A stretch of 64,000 nucleotides of DNA, from assembly GCA_022702935.2 (NCBI GenBank), contig JAKIML020000043.1, forward strand, positions 1-64,000, written 5' to 3'. Shown one piece after another: positions 1 to 8,639 of the stretch; within the stretch, counting starts at the first letter, position 1; each line of letters starts with the position of its first letter. The notes beneath the pieces are model-generated. The model was not told the DNA's origin. It saw only the letters and a list, made by a program, of their open reading frames with translations, and did not search any database. Both the position numbers and the translations under genes were made by a program. Source of the DNA: Bacillota bacterium. GTDB lineage: Bacteria > Bacillota > Clostridia > DSM-8532.

Positions 1-135
1 GCATTCCTGTTTGCCTTTGTAGTACTCCAAAGCGTGTTCTCCAATGCCGGAATGAAGGGCGGATTCAAGCTGTTACTGCCTGGTTGGATGAAGGGCAAGG
101 TCAAGATGGAGTTAAAAGAGACTGTGAAATCCTAG
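1..135 (+). CDS. C-terminal end of a gene cut by the window edge
   Basis: Frame 1 is open from the first base to a TAG stop and gives 44 residues. It begins with a hydrophobic stretch (AFLFAFVVLQSVF), which could be the end of a membrane helix, and ends with a basic, lysine-rich tail. A clear intrinsic terminator follows 18 bases later, which supports a real gene end here. The fragment is too short to assign to a family. It could be the C-terminus of a small membrane protein or of a permease. Confidence 0.6.
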   Translation, partial: AFLFAFVVLQSVFSNAGMKGGFKLLLPGWMKGKVKMELKETVKS

Positions 136-153
136 AGCCAGAACTGTTATAAT

Positions 154-190
154 AAACCCGCAAACCAATAAGGTATGCGGGTTTTGTTGT
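154..190 (+). terminator. Intrinsic terminator after the left-edge gene
   Basis: AAACCCGCA (154-162) pairs with TGCGGGTTT (176-184) around a 13-base loop and is followed by a T-rich run. It ends the partial gene upstream and separates it from the RCC1-like lipoprotein gene. Confidence 0.8.
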
Positions 191-337
191 AAATGAGCAT
201 GCAAATAATTTATAATTGCTTCTATAATGTCACGATCAATGTGGTATATGATTAATGTTTGACTTTCACCGGCTTTAAATGAAGCATTGATTGGACTTTT
301 TTGCATCAACACAGGCATACTACAGGAGGAATGCATC

Positions 338-1603
338 ATGGGAAAAAAGATTTTAAGTCTTACGCTGACCTTAGCTCTGTCAGCGACACTCGTGCTGGGA
401 GGCTGTTCAGCAAGAAATTCAGCGGAGAATGGGGATGAACCCAATAAGTATACGGTAGCATCAAAGGAGCCGGTGGAAAATGTGAAACCCACCAAAACGT
501 CCGAGCCTTCTTCTAAGGAAGGCAAAGCAACGGATCTGGGACCGGCCGTATTGAAGATTTCGGCATACAAAACCGTTTCGGCAGGCGATCATTCTCTATA
601 TATAGACGATGAAGGCAATCTCTGGGTCTGGGGACAAAATAGGTTTGGCGAGGTGGGAGACGGCAGCGACACGACACGCATTATGCCTTTTAAGGTTATG
701 ACGGAGGTTGTCTCAGTCTCCTCAGGGGGCTTTCATTCCATGGCCATCAAGTCAGACGGCAGTCTGTGGGCTTGGGGCCACAATGACCGAGGTCAATTGG
801 GTGATGGGACCAATGAGGATAAATATCTCCCGGTAAAGATTATGGATGATGTGACATCGGTTACTGCAAGCAACTGGGCCACCATGGCCATTAAGACCGA
901 CGGCAGCCTGTGGGCTTGGGGACTGAACCATTACGGGGCACTGGGCGATGGTACCAACCAGGATAGAAACACGCCAGTTAAGATTTTGGATCATGTGGTT
1001 ATGGCAGCGCCAAGCGATGAATACGCACTGGCTATAAGAGCTGATGGCAGCCTCTGGGGCTGGGGCGGAAATTCTTACGGCCAGTTGGCCGATGACCAGG
1101 GCTTTATGTCCTCCAGACCCCCGTTTAAGATCATGGATGATGTCGTATCGGTTGCAGCCGGCGGCCAGTTTGCCTATGCCATCAAGTCTGACGGCAGCTT
1201 GTGGTCCTGGGGGAGCAACGGATGCGGCGAACTGGGAGACGGCACCAGAGAGGACAGAAGGACGCCTAAAAAGATCATGGATGATGTAGTATCCATTTCG
1301 GCTGGTAATCAGCATGGTATGGCGCTTAAAAAGGATGGCACCCTTTGGGCCTGGGGCCGGAACGATGTGTACCAATTAAGTGAAAACTGCACCGAGGAAT
1401 TAGTGCTGAGCCCTGTTCAAATCATGGAGGATATTGCAATGGTTTCTACCGGAAACCATGTCACCCTGGTTCAGAAGAACGATGGCACCCTTTGGGTTTG
1501 GGGAAGCACTGAAAAGGGCAGCTTAGGCTACAGTACCGTTTTTGGTTCACCCGTCCCTGTAAATCTTATTATGGGCAGTACAGTGGAAATCTATTATAGA
1601 TAG
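338..1603 (+). CDS. Lipoprotein with seven RCC1-type repeats
   Basis: The 421-residue product starts with a lipoprotein signal peptide whose lipobox LGGC puts the lipidated Cys at residue 23, so it should be anchored on the outer face of the membrane. A low-complexity Ser/Lys/Pro linker leads to seven repeats of about 47-50 residues from roughly residue 94 to the end. Each has a core like LWAWGxNxxGxLGDGT...P..IMDDVVSV..G..H..A.K.DGS. Seven such blades make one RCC1/BNR-type beta-propeller. The start is the ATG at 338, which has AGGAGGA at 324-330; the longer in-frame start at 287 has no ribosome site and would spoil the signal peptide. The gene stands alone between terminators. Bacterial RCC1-like proteins are usually surface or secreted binding modules; the ligand is unknown. 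Confidence 0.85.
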   Translation: MGKKILSLTLTLALSATLVLGGCSARNSAENGDEPNKYTVASKEPVENVKPTKTSEPSSKEGKATDLGPAVLKISAYKTVSAGDHSLYIDDEGNLWVWGQNRFGEVGDGSDTTRIMPFKVMTEVVSVSSGGFHSMAIKSDGSLWAWGHNDRGQLGDGTNEDKYLPVKIMDDVTSVTASNWATMAIKTDGSLWAWGLNHYGALGDGTNQDRNTPVKILDHVVMAAPSDEYALAIRADGSLWGWGGNSYGQLADDQGFMSSRPPFKIMDDVVSVAAGGQFAYAIKSDGSLWSWGSNGCGELGDGTREDRRTPKKIMDDVVSISAGNQHGMALKKDGTLWAWGRNDVYQLSENCTEELVLSPVQIMEDIAMVSTGNHVTLVQKNDGTLWVWGSTEKGSLGYSTVFGSPVPVNLIMGSTVEIYYR

Positions 1604-1692
1604 GACCACTAGCCTTTAACGTTAATTCATTTAGCATCAGTACGCATGGTACTGGCTTTTAAGAATTTGAATAGCAAACCATATGAATATCA

Positions 1693-1727
1693 GAACCCGT
1701 GGAATGACGTTTCCACGGGTTCTTTAT
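1693..1727 (+). terminator. Intrinsic terminator after the RCC1-like gene
   Basis: GAACCCGTGGAA (1693-1704) pairs perfectly with TTCCACGGGTTC (1711-1722) around six bases, followed by TTTATT. The stem also lies just beyond the stop codon of the convergent gene at 1736-2104. Confidence 0.85.
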
Positions 1728-1735
1728 TGCTGCTT

Positions 1736-2104
1736 TTAGTCTATATGCTTCTTGATTTCATTGATCTTATTCTTCAGTCCCAGAATGATTTTTTTGTTTT
1801 GCACAATTTCCTCGCCAAAAACCCCTTTTTTCATCAGGTCATTGGTCTGCTCCTCAAAGATTCTGAGGCATTCCTTGTAGTAAAGCATGGCATCGGCATA
1901 TTTTCCTTCACTTTCAAGGTTCAGAGCCTTGGTGCCAAGCTCTTTTACTGTCTCCGCTCTCCTTATTGAGTTAATGTTAAAGCCTATTTCCTTGATTTTT
2001 TCTTCGGTATGCTTTTCTAATTTTTTGTCAATGATACCGTTTTTGCTTTCCTTTTTGTCCTGATTCTTGCCTTTGTCAGTGCCTTTGCTGATGCCTTTTT
2101 CCAT
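1736..2104 (-). CDS. Small basic helical protein, TPR/MIT-like segment
   Basis: The 122-residue product has a very lysine-rich, disordered N-terminus (residues 1-35). Two or three amphipathic helices follow, containing ALNLESEGKYADAMLYYKE, which resembles a tetratricopeptide or MIT-type helical hairpin. There is no signal peptide or membrane segment. The gene is convergent with the RCC1 lipoprotein and lies downstream of tRNA-fMet on the same strand, but a terminator separates it from the tRNA. The ribosome site is weak (AAAGGCGG about 12 bases before ATG). I do not recognise a named family; a protein-protein interaction role is an inference from the helical repeat only. Confidence 0.55.
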   Translation of the reverse strand: MEKGISKGTDKGKNQDKKESKNGIIDKKLEKHTEEKIKEIGFNINSIRRAETVKELGTKALNLESEGKYADAMLYYKECLRIFEEQTNDLMKKGVFGEEIVQNKKIILGLKNKINEIKKHID

Positions 2105-2223
2105 ATGCGACCCATCCGCCTTTCCCTGTAAAAGTCAGTACATCATGCCACACTCTTATTCTATTACATCTAGCGCACAGCTCACAAGAAGAGAAGGCCT
2201 CTCACGCATATCGTCCAGAAAAC

Positions 2224-2256
2224 AAAAAAGACCAACCTGTTCGGTTGATCTTTTTT
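2224..2256 (-). terminator. Intrinsic terminator of tRNA-fMet
   Basis: On the minus strand GATCAACC pairs with GGTTGGTC around a five-base loop and runs into six T residues (stem 2230-2237 with 2243-2250). The other strand also ends in T residues, so it may work both ways. Confidence 0.85.
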
Positions 2257-2260
2257 CCTT

Positions 2261-2338
<78 letters not shown>

Positions 2339-2360
2339 ACGTCATTTTGAGTGCTTTTAT

Positions 2361-2389
2361 AGTATAGCACCGGTTTTAAAATTTTGCAA
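2361..2389 (-). promoter_or_regulatory. Sigma-A promoter of tRNA-fMet
   Basis: On the minus strand TTGCAA (2384-2389) and TATACT (2361-2366) are separated by 17 bases. Transcription would start about 15 bases before the tRNA. Confidence 0.75.
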
Positions 2390-2551
2390 CCCCTATTTGA
2401 CGTTTACCAAAAATTTACGTTACCCGCCTCGCTATCTGATTGGAAAACCTGGCTTACAACGCTATATTGCGTGTTGTGATTATCCTGTTCTGTTTTGCAC
2501 CCTTTTGCCTGAGCGTATTACAACTTGTAATTCTAGTTGCAGTAAACCTTG

Positions 2552-3268
2552 CTATTGGCTTACCCCTTTCACCGCAAATTCAATCTTTGTAAATATCTCC
2601 TTTGCGGTTGTAACCTTGGACATATCGGAATGGATCTCATAATCCTTACCCAGCACATGACCCGTTCCCACAATCTCAGGAACGATTGTTCCCTCAGTTG
2701 CTTTTCCGGTATCAAGGCTGGCCTTCCACAGGATGGAGGGCTGCCCGTTCACGTCATTGTAACCCTCATCGCCTTCTTTAAGATCCTTCTTATAGTAATC
2801 ATTATAGTCGAAGGAGACATTGGCCTCCAAATAGATATTCACTGTCTTTCCCACAAAATCCTCAGGGATTTGGCATTTTATTATGGCTGTATCTTTAGAG
2901 GGGCTTGCGCTGCTTATGGCGTCAAGCTGAGTGGCCCTTTCACTTTCCTTGCCCAGGAACTCCCTGCCCGCAGCCCCATACCATATGGGAAGCGCAGAGG
3001 GCCTGTCACTGCTGCCCGTCCACTTATTCTGAGCCACTTTCTTTGTGGCATAAATTGTCTTTACCGAGCCGCCATCATCCTCCAGCCAGATGGTAAATGT
3101 GGGATAATACTTCCCAAAGATGCCCCCTGCATAGGCGTCCTTGTTAAGGCTTAAGCTAACTTCAAGATAGGGCTTTGATGGGTCAACGGAGCCCATGGTC
3201 TGCGAATTGCTGCCGCAGCCTGATAATAGCATAACACAAACCAGCAATAACAAATAAACCCGTTTCAT
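2552..3268 (-). CDS. DUF2271-like lipoprotein
   Basis: The 238-residue product has a short signal peptide with lipobox LSGC (Cys18). The mature part contains PTFTIWLEDDGG..VKTIYAT, then ALPIWYGA and LDAISSASP, which resembles the DUF2271 family of secreted proteins often found near flavin-transfer or membrane redox systems. The start is supported by AAGGAG about ten bases upstream. It lies 101 bases downstream of the ABC-2 permease genes on the same strand, with no clear terminator between, so it may be the last gene of that operon. Its role is unknown. The 150 bases between it and the tRNA promoter show nothing recognisable. Confidence 0.75.
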   Translation of the reverse strand: MKRVYLLLLVCVMLLSGCGSNSQTMGSVDPSKPYLEVSLSLNKDAYAGGIFGKYYPTFTIWLEDDGGSVKTIYATKKVAQNKWTGSSDRPSALPIWYGAAGREFLGKESERATQLDAISSASPSKDTAIIKCQIPEDFVGKTVNIYLEANVSFDYNDYYKKDLKEGDEGYNDVNGQPSILWKASLDTGKATEGTIVPEIVGTGHVLGKDYEIHSDMSKVTTAKEIFTKIEFAVKGVSQ

Positions 3269-3369
3269 CCTTTTATCTCCTTATCTTTTTTACAAACTAT
3301 TACGCCTATGATGCGTGTTTGTCTGATATTGCCCGTCAGTTATGGTGCGTTAAGAGAGCTGAACCTTCA

Positions 3370-4512
3370 TCAGGAGGCGTAATGGGCCTGTTTGCGGCTA
3401 AAGCCGAAGATGGCTAAAGCAAAGAAGGCAAAGGCGAAGGCGCTGATGACACCAATGTTGAGTAATACATCAGACAGGGTCTCACCCCTGATAAGCGCTT
3501 CAATTCCATCCAGGGCCCAACGCTGGGGCAGGAACATGGCCATCTTCTGCATATAGTCCGGCATGAGCTCAATATCCCAAAAGCAGCCTGAAATGAGGCA
3601 GGTAGGATAGATAAAAAGGGTTGACAATGTGCCGAAATGGTTTTCATTTTTAGCGAAGGACACCAGCATCAAATTAACGGCCACTCCTGCCACAAGCAGC
3701 GGAAACATCATAATCATCAGTATGGATACAGGCACGCCCACATCAATCTTAAACAAATAGCGAAGGAGAAGCATAGTCAAGAGGGTTTGTCCGGTCACCA
3801 GACCTATATTCACCACAACATTGCCCAGGATGAATTCGTAGCCCTTAATGGGCGCACAGCGTATCCTGGACAGGGTTCTCTCCTTCTGTTCACGGATGAT
3901 GAGGGAGGCGGTTCTTCCTGCGCCAACCAGAAGGAACTGGATGAGAAAGCCCATTCCCATATAGGTGATGATATAATTGTTGACCATGTTCTTTACATCC
4001 GAAAGCTCCACCTTGGTGGTTAATGCCTGAAATTGTTTGTAGAGCGTATTGTAGACTTCAATATCCTTTCCTGCACCTTGAGCCAGCAGCCTTTGATTAC
4101 GGAGAAAGGTTGTAAGATAGCTGTCCAGCCATCCGGTCACCGCAAAGCCTTGAACCGACACCACATCGATTTGCTTTGTTCCATCATTTAAGAAGCTCTG
4201 TGTGAAGCCCTCGGGAATGACCAGGGCACAATCCAGCTTTCCGCCGGTAATAGCGCTGTTTATTTGGTCTTCTTCAATATGGGAGACCTTGAAACGATCC
4301 TGGCTCATGAGATCCTCTATCAGCTTTTGAGAGATGATGCCCTGATCCCTGTCGGCAATACCTACACGGATGGTGGTGCTTTCAACATTGCTGTATATCA
4401 TCAAAGGGATGAGAATGCCAATGACCGGAAGGATGACGAAGATAAAGATATTGCTCTTTTTTCGAAAAATCTGGCGGAGTAGGTTGCGGGCAATGAGTAA
4501 AAGATTGTTCAT
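3370..4512 (-). CDS. ABC-2 type exporter permease, second subunit
   Basis: The 380-residue product has one N-terminal transmembrane helix (about residues 20-40), a large extracytoplasmic region of about 150 residues, and five C-terminal helices ending in a basic tail. This is the layout of ABC-2 permeases of the NatB/YhaP/DrrB kind, where two permeases and one ATPase form an exporter. The start chosen is the ATG at 4512, which has AAGGAGG eight bases upstream and overlaps the stop of the preceding permease by four bases (ATGA), so the two are translationally coupled. A longer in-frame start at 4578 lies inside the upstream gene and lacks a ribosome site. The substrate is unknown; drugs, peptides or ions are all possible. 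Confidence 0.88.
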   Translation of the reverse strand: MNNLLLIARNLLRQIFRKKSNIFIFVILPVIGILIPLMIYSNVESTTIRVGIADRDQGIISQKLIEDLMSQDRFKVSHIEEDQINSAITGGKLDCALVIPEGFTQSFLNDGTKQIDVVSVQGFAVTGWLDSYLTTFLRNQRLLAQGAGKDIEVYNTLYKQFQALTTKVELSDVKNMVNNYIITYMGMGFLIQFLLVGAGRTASLIIREQKERTLSRIRCAPIKGYEFILGNVVVNIGLVTGQTLLTMLLLRYLFKIDVGVPVSILMIMMFPLLVAGVAVNLMLVSFAKNENHFGTLSTLFIYPTCLISGCFWDIELMPDYMQKMAMFLPQRWALDGIEALIRGETLSDVLLNIGVISAFAFAFFALAIFGFSRKQAHYAS

Positions 4513-5639
4513 ACCTTTACCTCCTTTTTCGAGAATATGGCCGAAATACTGATAAAGATCACCGCGATAGAAAAACATATGATGATCGTGGTGCCCAGGG
4601 AGGAATAATCATTGGCGTACACGATGCTCAGTATGGTCTTGTTAATCCATTTGATGGGGGAGATATAGGCCATAGTGCTCAATATTCCGCCCACGCCAAA
4701 GATATCAAGGTTCACATAGCCTCCGCCCAAGAACACCAGGATGGGTATAAGGGTCTGTATCAAAGCGTAAGCGTTTTCATGGGACTTAAAGAGATAGGCA
4801 AAACCGATGCCCACCGAGACCATCATCACGATCTCAGCCAGTATGACCAAAAAGACCGAGAATAGATCCTCTCCCCAATTAGCGCCCAAAAAGAGCTTGC
4901 CAATAATGAATACGAAGATTACCTGGCACAGGGTGGTGATGATAACCCCTATCCCTTTGGAAATCAGCAGCTCATGGTTTTTAACAGGAGTGATGAAGAT
5001 CCTGTACAGGGTTCTGTGCCTTTTATCCTCCACCACGGTGGACATGGCAGCCAGGCTTGAATACATGATGATGAGGGTGAGCATGGTAATGGCGTAATAG
5101 TCCATTGCTCGCGGACTCTTGCTCCTGTTTAGGGATACCTGTCGGGTAAAGCTTTGCGAGGTATCGGTATTTGCCATGGTTTGTAGGGCCTCAGGATGGG
5201 TCTGCGCCACCGTCGTCATCACATCAAAGGTTTGCGTAAAGCTCTTCATGATGGTCTGGAGGAATGAGGCATTGTAACCACTGCTATCCCGGGTGAAAAT
5301 GGTAATCCGGTTTTCTCCCACAAGGATGAATCCGTGAGTTTCGCCGCTCTCCACAAGAGCCTTTGCCTTGTCGATATCAGGTTCTTCGGCTAAAAAAACG
5401 TGTGCTTCATGGCTTACGGGCAGAAAATCCCGTTCAAAGGCCTGGGCCAGCAAGGAGTCGCCTTCCTTGGCATACAGGCAGGAGAGATCCTCAAGATCCC
5501 CATCATCGGCATAGAGTCCCGAGAGGGCAAAGCCCAGCACAAGGGTGAGAACCAGGGGAAAGAGTGTCATAAGAACGAGCCCGCCGGTATCCCGAAACTG
5601 CTGTTTGACTTCCTTGACAATAAGTCGAACAATCTTCAT
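4509..5639 (-). CDS. ABC-2 type exporter permease, first subunit
   Basis: The 376-residue product has the same plan as its downstream partner. One N-terminal helix (LVLMTLFPLVLTLVLGFALSG) is followed by an extracytoplasmic domain of about 130 residues and then five or six helices. The two permeases probably form a heterodimer energised by the ATPase encoded just upstream. An AGGAGG site lies nine bases before ATG, and the gene begins five bases after the ATPase stop. Sequence features do not show the substrate. Confidence 0.88.
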   Translation of the reverse strand: MKIVRLIVKEVKQQFRDTGGLVLMTLFPLVLTLVLGFALSGLYADDGDLEDLSCLYAKEGDSLLAQAFERDFLPVSHEAHVFLAEEPDIDKAKALVESGETHGFILVGENRITIFTRDSSGYNASFLQTIMKSFTQTFDVMTTVAQTHPEALQTMANTDTSQSFTRQVSLNRSKSPRAMDYYAITMLTLIIMYSSLAAMSTVVEDKRHRTLYRIFITPVKNHELLISKGIGVIITTLCQVIFVFIIGKLFLGANWGEDLFSVFLVILAEIVMMVSVGIGFAYLFKSHENAYALIQTLIPILVFLGGGYVNLDIFGVGGILSTMAYISPIKWINKTILSIVYANDYSSLGTTIIICFSIAVIFISISAIFSKKEVKV

Positions 5640-5644
5640 ATGCC

Positions 5645-6589
5645 TTACGCCTCCTGATCCCTGAGTTTTCGGCCGGTGAGGCTTAAAAAGACGGTTTCAA
5701 GATCGGGGGTTCGGCTTTCTATATTACGAATAGTGTTATCCGAGGTCATCAGGGTATTGATGATTTTAGGGAAGCTGACCACATCCCTGGAGGTGCTGAT
5801 GCGAAGCTCATTCTCATGAATATTGACATTTTTAACCCCGGGAATATCGAGAAGGGCTTTTTCATCCACCTTAAGGCCGTTCTCCACGGTGATGCAAAGG
5901 GTGTCGGTATCGCTGACCATGGCTTTGAGCTCCTTGGAAGTGCCCTCGGCAATAACCTTGCCATGATCCATAATGGCAATTCTGGAGCAGACCTCCTCCA
6001 CTTCCTCCATGTAATGGCTGGTGTAGATAATGGTGCTTCCTCGGCGATTAAGCTCTTTGACAGACTGGAGAATATGATTGCGGGACTGGGGATCAATGCC
6101 CACGGTAGGTTCATCCATGATAATCAGCTTGGGCTTGTGGGCGATGGCACAGGCGATGTTCAGCCTCCTTTTCATACCTCCCGAGAAGCTTTTGGGGAAC
6201 CGCTTCTGGTAGTCGGTAAGTCCCACGAACTCCAGAGCTTCAAGGGTATTTTTGTGAAGCTCCTTTCCCTTGATACCGTAGAGTCCGGCAAAGAAGCTGA
6301 TATTTTCGTAGGCCGTGAGATCGTTGTATACGGCAATATCCTGAGGGACAATGCCTATCTGGGTTTTGGCAAAGTGCTCATGCTTTAAAGGATCCTTGCC
6401 AAAGATTCTGAGCGAGCCTGAATTGGGGCTCAGAAGCCCGCAAATGACATTAATGGTGGTGCTTTTTCCAGCGCCATTGGGTCCCAGCAGGCCAAAGATC
6501 TCACCCTCGCGGACTGAAAGATCCACATTGTCCACAGCCACAATGGATCCGAATCGTTTGACGAGACCATTGAGTTCAAGTGCTATCAT
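5645..6589 (-). CDS. ABC-2 exporter ATPase (NatA/DrrA type)
   Basis: The 314-residue product carries Walker A GPNGAGKST, Q-loop, signature SGGMKRRLNIA, Walker B LIIMDEPTVGID and an H-loop (YTSHYMEEVE). A C-terminal extension of about 90 residues is typical of DrrA/NatA-type ATPases. It should power the two permeases encoded immediately downstream. A promoter-like sequence with an inverted repeat lies at 6693-6720 between this gene and the response regulator gene, so the exporter can be transcribed separately from the two-component genes. This layout is common for exporters switched on by their neighbouring regulator. Confidence 0.93.
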   Translation of the reverse strand: MIALELNGLVKRFGSIVAVDNVDLSVREGEIFGLLGPNGAGKSTTINVICGLLSPNSGSLRIFGKDPLKHEHFAKTQIGIVPQDIAVYNDLTAYENISFFAGLYGIKGKELHKNTLEALEFVGLTDYQKRFPKSFSGGMKRRLNIACAIAHKPKLIIMDEPTVGIDPQSRNHILQSVKELNRRGSTIIYTSHYMEEVEEVCSRIAIMDHGKVIAEGTSKELKAMVSDTDTLCITVENGLKVDEKALLDIPGVKNVNIHENELRISTSRDVVSFPKIINTLMTSDNTIRNIESRTPDLETVFLSLTGRKLRDQEA

Positions 6590-6692
6590 CCTTAAAACCT
6601 CTTTTCATCATCAAAGGGTATATCATGCTATAAACACGGCTGCATTCATGCCTTATGATGATTATATAGAGATCCTTCAGGGTGATTGAAGT

Positions 6693-6720
6693 ATCATAGG
6701 TCATGATTTTGAGGTGACAA
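6693..6720 (-). promoter_or_regulatory. Promoter with inverted repeat before the ABC-2 exporter operon
   Basis: On the minus strand TTGTCA (6715-6720) and TATGAT (6693-6698) are 16 bases apart. The repeat TCAT-N5-ATGA (6694-6706) overlaps the -10 box, and GAC-TTTT-GTC overlaps the -35 box. NarL-type regulators bind such short inverted repeats, so this is the likely target of the adjacent response regulator (inference). Confidence 0.5.
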
Positions 6721-6723
6721 AAG

Positions 6724-7374
6724 TCATGTGAGCCTTCCGCCGTTGAGATAATAGATGGCCACCTGGGTCCGGTGCTCCAGGCCGGTTTTGTCCAGAATAG
6801 ATGTGATATAGTTCTTGACAGTTCCTTCAGAAATAAACAGGGCAGCAGCAATCTCCCGATTGGAAAGGCCCTGGGCGATGAGCTTCATGATCTCAAGCTC
6901 CCTGTCTGAAAAAAGGGTGGTGTCAAAATGAGGGATATCTTTTGCAGAGGGAGCGGGAGACAGGCTGTCCTTAAGTTTTTCCAGCACTACATGCTCCATG
7001 ACCGAGCCCCCCTGATATACCATTTTTATGGCCGCCTTAATCTTGTCAGGGGCATTGTTTTTCAGAAGATACCCCTTTGCGCCCGATAAAATGGCCTCAC
7101 GGATCAGGGAATTATCATCGAAGGTGGTGAGAATTAAAACCTTAACAGAGGTTCTTTGACAGATTTCCCGGGTCGCGGCCACCCCATCCATGACGGGCAT
7201 GCGGATATCCAAAAGGGCCACGTCGATGTCAGAATGGGAAAGACAGGCCTCAACAGCCTCTTTTCCGTTTGAAGCACAGGCAACGATTGAAAACTCCGGA
7301 TCCATACCCAGAATGATATTAAGTCCTTCTCGTATCAGGGCATCATCATCAGCCAGCAGAAGCCGAATGGCCAT
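6724..7374 (-). CDS. NarL/LuxR-family response regulator
   Basis: The 216-residue product has a receiver domain (residues 1-120) with acidic pocket ADDD (9-11), phosphoacceptor Asp56 in LLDIRMP, Thr in LTTFDD and Lys in GYLLK. A C-terminal LuxR-type helix-turn-helix (about 150-210) follows, with SDRELEIMKLIAQGLSNREIA and ISEGTVKNYITSIL. It overlaps the kinase gene by 26 bases and has its own AAGGAGG site seven bases before ATG. It is the cognate regulator of that kinase and probably controls the exporter operon that follows on the same strand. Confidence 0.94.
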   Translation of the reverse strand: MAIRLLLADDDALIREGLNIILGMDPEFSIVACASNGKEAVEACLSHSDIDVALLDIRMPVMDGVAATREICQRTSVKVLILTTFDDNSLIREAILSGAKGYLLKNNAPDKIKAAIKMVYQGGSVMEHVVLEKLKDSLSPAPSAKDIPHFDTTLFSDRELEIMKLIAQGLSNREIAAALFISEGTVKNYITSILDKTGLEHRTQVAIYYLNGGRLT

Positions 7375-8482
7375 AGTGTTCCTCCTTTAGCGGTATGAGC
7401 ATGGTCAGAGAAAAACCGCTGCTTGTATCAATGAGCAGCTTTCCATCAACCGAGCAAAGCCTTTCCTCCATCCCCGACAGCCCCAGTCCTTTTTTAAATT
7501 CGCCGCTGACCGATCCGTTATCACTGAGCTGGAGCCTTGCCATCCTATTCATAATATACAGGGAGACAGAGACTTGGGTGGCGTTGGAATGGCGCAGTAC
7601 ATTGGTCAGTCCTTCGGTGACATTTTCTAAAAAAATCTTCCAAACGGCAGGGGATAAACGAGAGATGTCTCCCTCATAGGTCAGGGAGGCCTGAAGCCCG
7701 TGCTGGGACTTAAAATCATCCAGCATAAGCCTGATCCGATTAAGCCCCATTTGCTCCGACGGCGGCTTCATATTACGAAGGGTTACACGGATACTTTCAA
7801 GGCCATCCCGCAGGGCTTCGATGACCTTGTCCAGCATGGCAGAGGCCTTATGGGGATCCGATGCTGCCAGGAGCTTAACGGCCTCCAATTGCATGAGGCT
7901 CCCTGAAATGGAGTGTCCTACTTTATCGTGAATCTCCTGAGCGATTTTATTGCGTTCCTCAAGCTGGGCCGTATAGGTTAACTGCTGCTTAAGGGCTTCA
8001 CCACGGCTGATTTTAACATGCAGCCGGTCATTTTCAAGACTGAGGGTATAAATCTGCTTTTGAAGGTCCTCAAGCCTATACTCCCTGTCTATGAGCACCA
8101 GAAGCGCAATGCAGAAGCCCGAAACCAGGGCGTGAAGGGCATAAAGGCCATGAATGAAGGAGAATGGAAAGACGGCCGCAAGGATGAGAAGCCCCCATAG
8201 GGTCTTTATCCTGAGAATATAAATGCCTTCCAGACATAGAATGGGTATCGTTAAAAGCATGATGGGAAAGAAACATGGCATGACAAGCGTAAACGCCATC
8301 GAAAGCATGAGAAAGACCAGCTTAAGCTTTTTTTGCTGTGTGACAGGAATTAAAACCCCAAAGGCCATGATGACTAAAGGATAGATGACTAAAAACGCAA
8401 AAGACCTACTGGGGGTATCAAGATGTATGATGATACCATAGCCCAGGGTTATAATTTTGGCAATCAGGATGGCGTTAACCAT
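7349..8482 (-). CDS. Sensor histidine kinase, HisKA_3 type with multi-helix membrane domain
   Basis: The 377-residue product has about five or six N-terminal membrane helices (residues 1-130) with almost no extracellular domain, then a short coiled coil. The HisKA_3 box is EERNKIAQEIHDKVGHS, with phosphoaccepting His185, followed by an ATPase domain with N-box-like ENVTEGLTNVLRHSNA and G-box GLGLSGMEERL. This is the intramembrane-sensing DesK/LiaS-like kinase plan. The start is placed at the ATG at 8482, which has AAGGAG ten bases upstream. The longer ATG at 8527 lies within the -10 box of a good promoter and cannot be in the mRNA. It probably senses membrane or antibiotic stress through its helices (family knowledge). 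Confidence 0.9.
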   Translation of the reverse strand: MVNAILIAKIITLGYGIIIHLDTPSRSFAFLVIYPLVIMAFGVLIPVTQQKKLKLVFLMLSMAFTLVMPCFFPIMLLTIPILCLEGIYILRIKTLWGLLILAAVFPFSFIHGLYALHALVSGFCIALLVLIDREYRLEDLQKQIYTLSLENDRLHVKISRGEALKQQLTYTAQLEERNKIAQEIHDKVGHSISGSLMQLEAVKLLAASDPHKASAMLDKVIEALRDGLESIRVTLRNMKPPSEQMGLNRIRLMLDDFKSQHGLQASLTYEGDISRLSPAVWKIFLENVTEGLTNVLRHSNATQVSVSLYIMNRMARLQLSDNGSVSGEFKKGLGLSGMEERLCSVDGKLLIDTSSGFSLTMLIPLKEEHYGHSASAG

Positions 8483-8525
8483 CAGGCTTATTCTCCTTAA
8501 GAGAGGTTGGGGCGGTGATATCCTC

Positions 8526-8554
8526 ATTTTAGCAAGGGCTTATGACCCGGGCAA
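8526..8554 (-). promoter_or_regulatory. Sigma-A promoter of the two-component genes
   Basis: On the minus strand TTGCCC (8549-8554) and TAAAAT (8526-8531) are 17 bases apart. The predicted start is near 8519, upstream of the kinase start at 8482. Confidence 0.6.
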
Positions 8555-8587
8555 GAAATATCATTACATCCTGGAACTTGACAGCAG

Positions 8588-8615
8588 AAAATAAAAATCC
8601 CGGCATGCACCGGGA
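8588..8615 (-). terminator. Intrinsic terminator of the DUF4397 gene
   Basis: TCCCGG (8598-8603) pairs with CCGGGA (8610-8615) and on the minus strand is followed by TTTTTATTTT. Confidence 0.8.
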
Positions 8616-8639
8616 AGTTTAGGGGAGGAAGTCCTGGGC

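Noticed and set aside
752-1375. 207-residue minus-strand frame with repeated motifs inside the RCC1-like gene
   Set aside because: The repeats only mirror the RCC1 repeats of the real gene; no ribosome site or terminator fits it.
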